Of a stretch of DNA of 64,000 nt, positions 61,314-64,000 are shown one piece after another. The stretch spans positions 62,001 through 126,000 of the forward strand of contig JAIPJS010000011.1 in the NCBI GenBank assembly GCA_021734025.1. Reading direction: 5' to 3'. The translations under genes were made by a program, and so were the position numbers. The notes beneath the pieces were generated by a model that did not search any database, was not told where the DNA came from, and saw nothing but the letters and a program-made list of their open reading frames with translations. The stretch is from Candidatus Neomarinimicrobiota bacterium. GTDB lineage: Bacteria > Fidelibacterota > JAANXI01. How positions within the stretch are numbered: the first letter of the stretch is position 1; every line of letters starts with the position of its first letter.

Positions 61314-64000
61314 TTACCTGGTAACAGCTAATTTCCCGACGAAATGGTCAGTATCGTTCGATTCGGAAGAAGTTGCGGAGATGCGATACAAGTACATACC
61401 GTTTGCAATCGGGGCGCCGTAACGGTCACGTCCGTTCCAGTGAATTGAGTGGAAGCCGGCGATTCCGAACGTCCGCTCCAGCGTCCGGATTGCCTGGCCA
61501 CTCAAGGTATAGATTGTCAACTTGACCGAGCCGGGGCTACTGATGGAAAAGGTGAAGTCGGTCTCGTTCTGCATGGGATTGGGGTAATTATAGGCTTGGG
61601 TAACGGTGAAGTCTCCCCCTTCAATGAAGGTAACATCCGCACTCTGAACTGAGAGGTTATTGGAGGAATCCCATGCCCGGACAGTCAATGTATATTCGCC
61701 GGGTTCAACATTTGACAACGGGTAAACGACATGCCCTTCCTGATAACTATTTTCGTTATAACTGAAAAATTCGGTCAGGTTGTATTCGGTGGTTGTCGGA
61801 CCGTTTAGTTCGAGCTTTAACTGGTGTCCGACACTCCCGGTAATATTTATTCCATACTCGTCAAATACTGCTATATCGAGAACGGCATCGGAGGGAATGA
61901 CATCTCCTGATTGAAATTCATAGCCCTCAAACCCTATTTGGATGGATGGGCCCTGCGCATCCTCGATACCGGTCGCTGTTCCCTGAAATACAATGGAGCG
62001 TCGCTGGCCTGCTCCCGTTACTACACTGTCCGCCCCCTGGTAGAGCATCACCATTTTCCCGGTGTCCCCTGAATATCGAATATCTTTGGGCACAATGAAT
62101 TCACCTGTAAAATCTCCCCCGGTAATACTCACTGGCCCGTAAAAAATGCGGGATCCGGAAAGCGAGTAGTTCAGGTATTCATAAGTTGTATCGTTCGGGT
62201 AATAGGTCGGATAACTGTGCTGAACCGACGTTTTGGAATCGAAAACCGAGAGAACTCCGGTCCCACTGAAACCTGCAGAGATGGCTGAATCAGCCATTTG
62301 GACCTTGCCGTTATAATCAATCTTCGACAAGGCAGCAAATGTATCCGGGGTAACATCGGTTAATTCTGCACTATAGGTTGGGGAGGCGAGCCGTAATGCC
62401 GGATCGCCAAAGAAGACATAGCGCTCGTCATTAAGGTTGGTTGTTTTTGACATCATCGCTGCAAGGCCAACCGGCAAACTGTTACTCGGATGCTGACTAT
62501 CCGAAAATAATGTTCCAAAGAATCGTCCCATAAAATTAATGTTTGGCGTGAGATAGGAAAGTCGTGCAGCGCTCAATATACCGATGGCACCATTGGATTC
62601 CTGAGCCAGAAGCCCTTCGGTCATACTCACATCGCCGACCATATCAAACCGTCCCCATTCGCAGGTAGCCGCAACCCAAAGAGGAAGTTTGCCCCCGGTC
62701 TCGATTCGATTTAAATCCCGCTCCATAGTTAAAATTCGTTCCTGCGTCCAAACTTTCGGAGAGCCGTGTCCGGAAAAGTTGACCACCAGTGTGCCCTGCC
62801 GAAGCTGGTCAAGTAATGCATCTGTCGTCGCCGGGCGGGTTACGCCAAAACTGCTGAGGTCCTGTACAATGGGGAAGTCGGGAAGATAAATTTTCCGCAG
62901 ATGAAAAATATCAGGGATCTTCCTTAAGACACTATCTTCCAGTTTCTGGATATGCGCCAGTTGATAGTTACCCTTTGATTCAGGTCGTTGCGTATCGTCC
63001 CCCACCATCGTGAGATTCAGGCGCCATTGCCCAAACGGAGGTGAAGTCTCATATTGAATTATTTTATCTACCATGTGTCGGGCTTCATCAACTGTGGTTG
63101 CCGTCAGGCGCCCAATCGCCATATCCGGAAGATTATCCCTGCCATCGACCAAGACAAAGCGGTCGTCAATTTCTTTGGTATCCACCTCGCGGGTACTTTC
63201 GAACTGCCAGGTCGGCACGAAGATTTGTGAACTGCCAGTGATATTCCGGTAATCGTAATCCCCGTCACCGAAGAGCAGTGCGTATTGGGCGGGTTCCTCG
63301 CCACGCCACTGGCGATAGGCCCAGGAAAGAAAGTTCCGCAGGGCTACCGGGTCCTGGAGCCCCCCAGAGAATTCATTGTAGATCTGTTCCACGGTAGCAA
63401 TTTCCACTGACAGGGGCTCATCGGTAGGAGAAGAGAAGGTTGATCGAAATTCTGCAAGGCGTTCTGCTTCCTCCAGGAACGGCTCGGCGGTGATAATGAT
63501 ATAGTCAGCCATCAGATCGTCTCGCCGGAGGGTGGGCTCACTAAAGGACTCAACCTCAGTAATACTTTCCGGCTGGGTACGCTGCCCGGTCTGGATAAGT
63601 ACAATCTCCCGCACGTTCACGGACTGGTCAAACTCCACCGTAAACCGAATGCCATTTGGATCTGACGCGGTTGCCAGGTTTGTCATTTCATCCGGGTCGG
63701 TTACGTCTAATACCAGAAGATTGTTCGGGGATACCCCACTGACCTGATACGTCTGTGAACCAGACCGCGGACGGGTGAAGAACGAGTAGATATCCTTGTT
63801 TTCCGGAAAGGAGAGTTGCTGGATATACTTCAGTTGAATATAATCCAGATGCCCCTGTGCGGAGGACGTTTCGCCGTTACTGATTATTTCAATACTATTC
63901 CCTGTTGAGGAAAAGAGATCGCCGCTAACGTTTTCGGAAAGAGAGGCCACGGCTGAACTATATTCACCTGATCGTATACTTGCGTCACCGATAGGAGACT
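61314..64000 (-). CDS. porU: T9SS sortase PorU-like C25 peptidase (N-terminus outside window)
   Basis: The frame is open through the window edge, so the visible 895 codons lack the start. An internal GTG at 63950 is not the start, because sequence upstream of it continues in frame. A gingipain-type C25 domain has LLFGDGDYDYRN, the catalytic His in VVNFSGHGSPKVW and the catalytic Cys in WVAATCEWGRFD. PorU-specific sequence includes LDYIQLKYIQQLSF and GAIGILSAARLSYLTPNINF. The C-terminal 90 residues are a type A sorting domain (YNYPNPMQNETDFTFSISSP). PorU cleaves sorting domains from T9SS cargo at the outer membrane surface, and here cargo genes lie in the same window. Confidence 0.93.
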   Translation of the reverse strand, partial: SPIGDASIRSGEYSSAVASLSENVSGDLFSSTGNSIEIISNGETSSAQGHLDYIQLKYIQQLSFPENKDIYSFFTRPRSGSQTYQVSGVSPNNLLVLDVTDPDEMTNLATASDPNGIRFTVEFDQSVNVREIVLIQTGQRTQPESITEVESFSEPTLRRDDLMADYIIITAEPFLEEAERLAEFRSTFSSPTDEPLSVEIATVEQIYNEFSGGLQDPVALRNFLSWAYRQWRGEEPAQYALLFGDGDYDYRNITGSSQIFVPTWQFESTREVDTKEIDDRFVLVDGRDNLPDMAIGRLTATTVDEARHMVDKIIQYETSPPFGQWRLNLTMVGDDTQRPESKGNYQLAHIQKLEDSVLRKIPDIFHLRKIYLPDFPIVQDLSSFGVTRPATTDALLDQLRQGTLVVNFSGHGSPKVWTQERILTMERDLNRIETGGKLPLWVAATCEWGRFDMVGDVSMTEGLLAQESNGAIGILSAARLSYLTPNINFMGRFFGTLFSDSQHPSNSLPVGLAAMMSKTTNLNDERYVFFGDPALRLASPTYSAELTDVTPDTFAALSKIDYNGKVQMADSAISAGFSGTGVLSVFDSKTSVQHSYPTYYPNDTTYEYLNYSLSGSRIFYGPVSITGGDFTGEFIVPKDIRYSGDTGKMVMLYQGADSVVTGAGQRRSIVFQGTATGIEDAQGPSIQIGFEGYEFQSGDVIPSDAVLDIAVFDEYGINITGSVGHQLKLELNGPTTTEYNLTEFFSYNENSYQEGHVVYPLSNVEPGEYTLTVRAWDSSNNLSVQSADVTFIEGGDFTVTQAYNYPNPMQNETDFTFSISSPGSVKLTIYTLSGQAIRTLERTFGIAGFHSIHWNGRDRYGAPIANGMYLYRISATSSESNDTDHFVGKLAVTR

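Overview
The window is one contiguous bacterial chromosome segment of moderate GC, with no rRNA, phage, IS element or CRISPR array visible. Three proteins end in a type IX secretion (T9SS) sorting domain: the products at 25858-27579 and 33672-36017, and the PorU-like C25 protease at the right edge. This points to the Fibrobacterota-Chlorobiota-Bacteroidota (FCB) group. The two clear promoters (upstream of mraZ and of a marR gene) are canonical TTGACA-17-TATAAT/TATTAT, not the Bacteroidia type. I therefore infer a lineage outside Bacteroidia, of the Marinimicrobia/Calditrichota/KSB1/Balneolota kind; the exact phylum is not determined.

Layout. 1-8.7 kb: the start of an exported beta-rich protein (cut by the window edge), tRNA-Leu(CAG), smpB-tyrS-alkaline phosphatase, an EamA exporter, gap, a lytic transglycosylase and an alpha/beta hydrolase. 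8.8-11.1 kb: an unknown protein and leucyl aminopeptidase. 11.4-25.1 kb (all minus strand): an APC permease fused to two universal-stress domains, a Trk potassium system (TrkH plus two TrkA-type proteins), a receiver-TPR regulator, a KinB/AlgB-like histidine kinase and sigma54 activator, a LapA-like protein, MscS, a degenerate P-loop NTPase and a patatin. This reads as an ion/osmotic/envelope stress block. 25.2-27.6 kb: tRNA-Ser(UGA), a GIY-YIG nuclease beside a displaced piece of that tRNA, and a secreted Ig-like T9SS protein. 28.1-33.4 kb: two large PAS histidine kinases with an Rcp1-like response regulator between them, preceded by a perfect CRP-type site and followed by a Crp-type HTH remnant. 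33.7-39.3 kb: a four-CHRD secreted protein, a self-regulated marR operon, a YkvA-like protein and DusB. 39.6-42.9 kb: another hybrid kinase and rpmB.

43.1-59.4 kb holds a complete dcw cluster on the minus strand, transcribed mraZ-rsmH-ftsL-ftsI-murE-murF-mraY-murD-ftsW-murG-murC-ftsQ-ftsA-ftsZ. It starts from a consensus promoter that carries two 10-bp-phased MraZ boxes. Upstream on the same strand lie rodZ, maf and porU (the last cut by the window edge).

The most striking observation is that murD and murG, two essential genes of this operon, are each broken into two reading frames at an A10 tract. Both need the identical correction (one extra A, or a -1 slip), and these are the only two runs of ten that I found in the window. 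This is either a pair of homopolymer assembly errors or RNA-polymerase/ribosome slippage acting on two steps of lipid II synthesis. Other unexplained structure includes three intergenic arrays of an 8-bp xAACACxx unit, a dispersed GGGATCCC palindrome, and displaced tRNA pieces near both tRNA genes.
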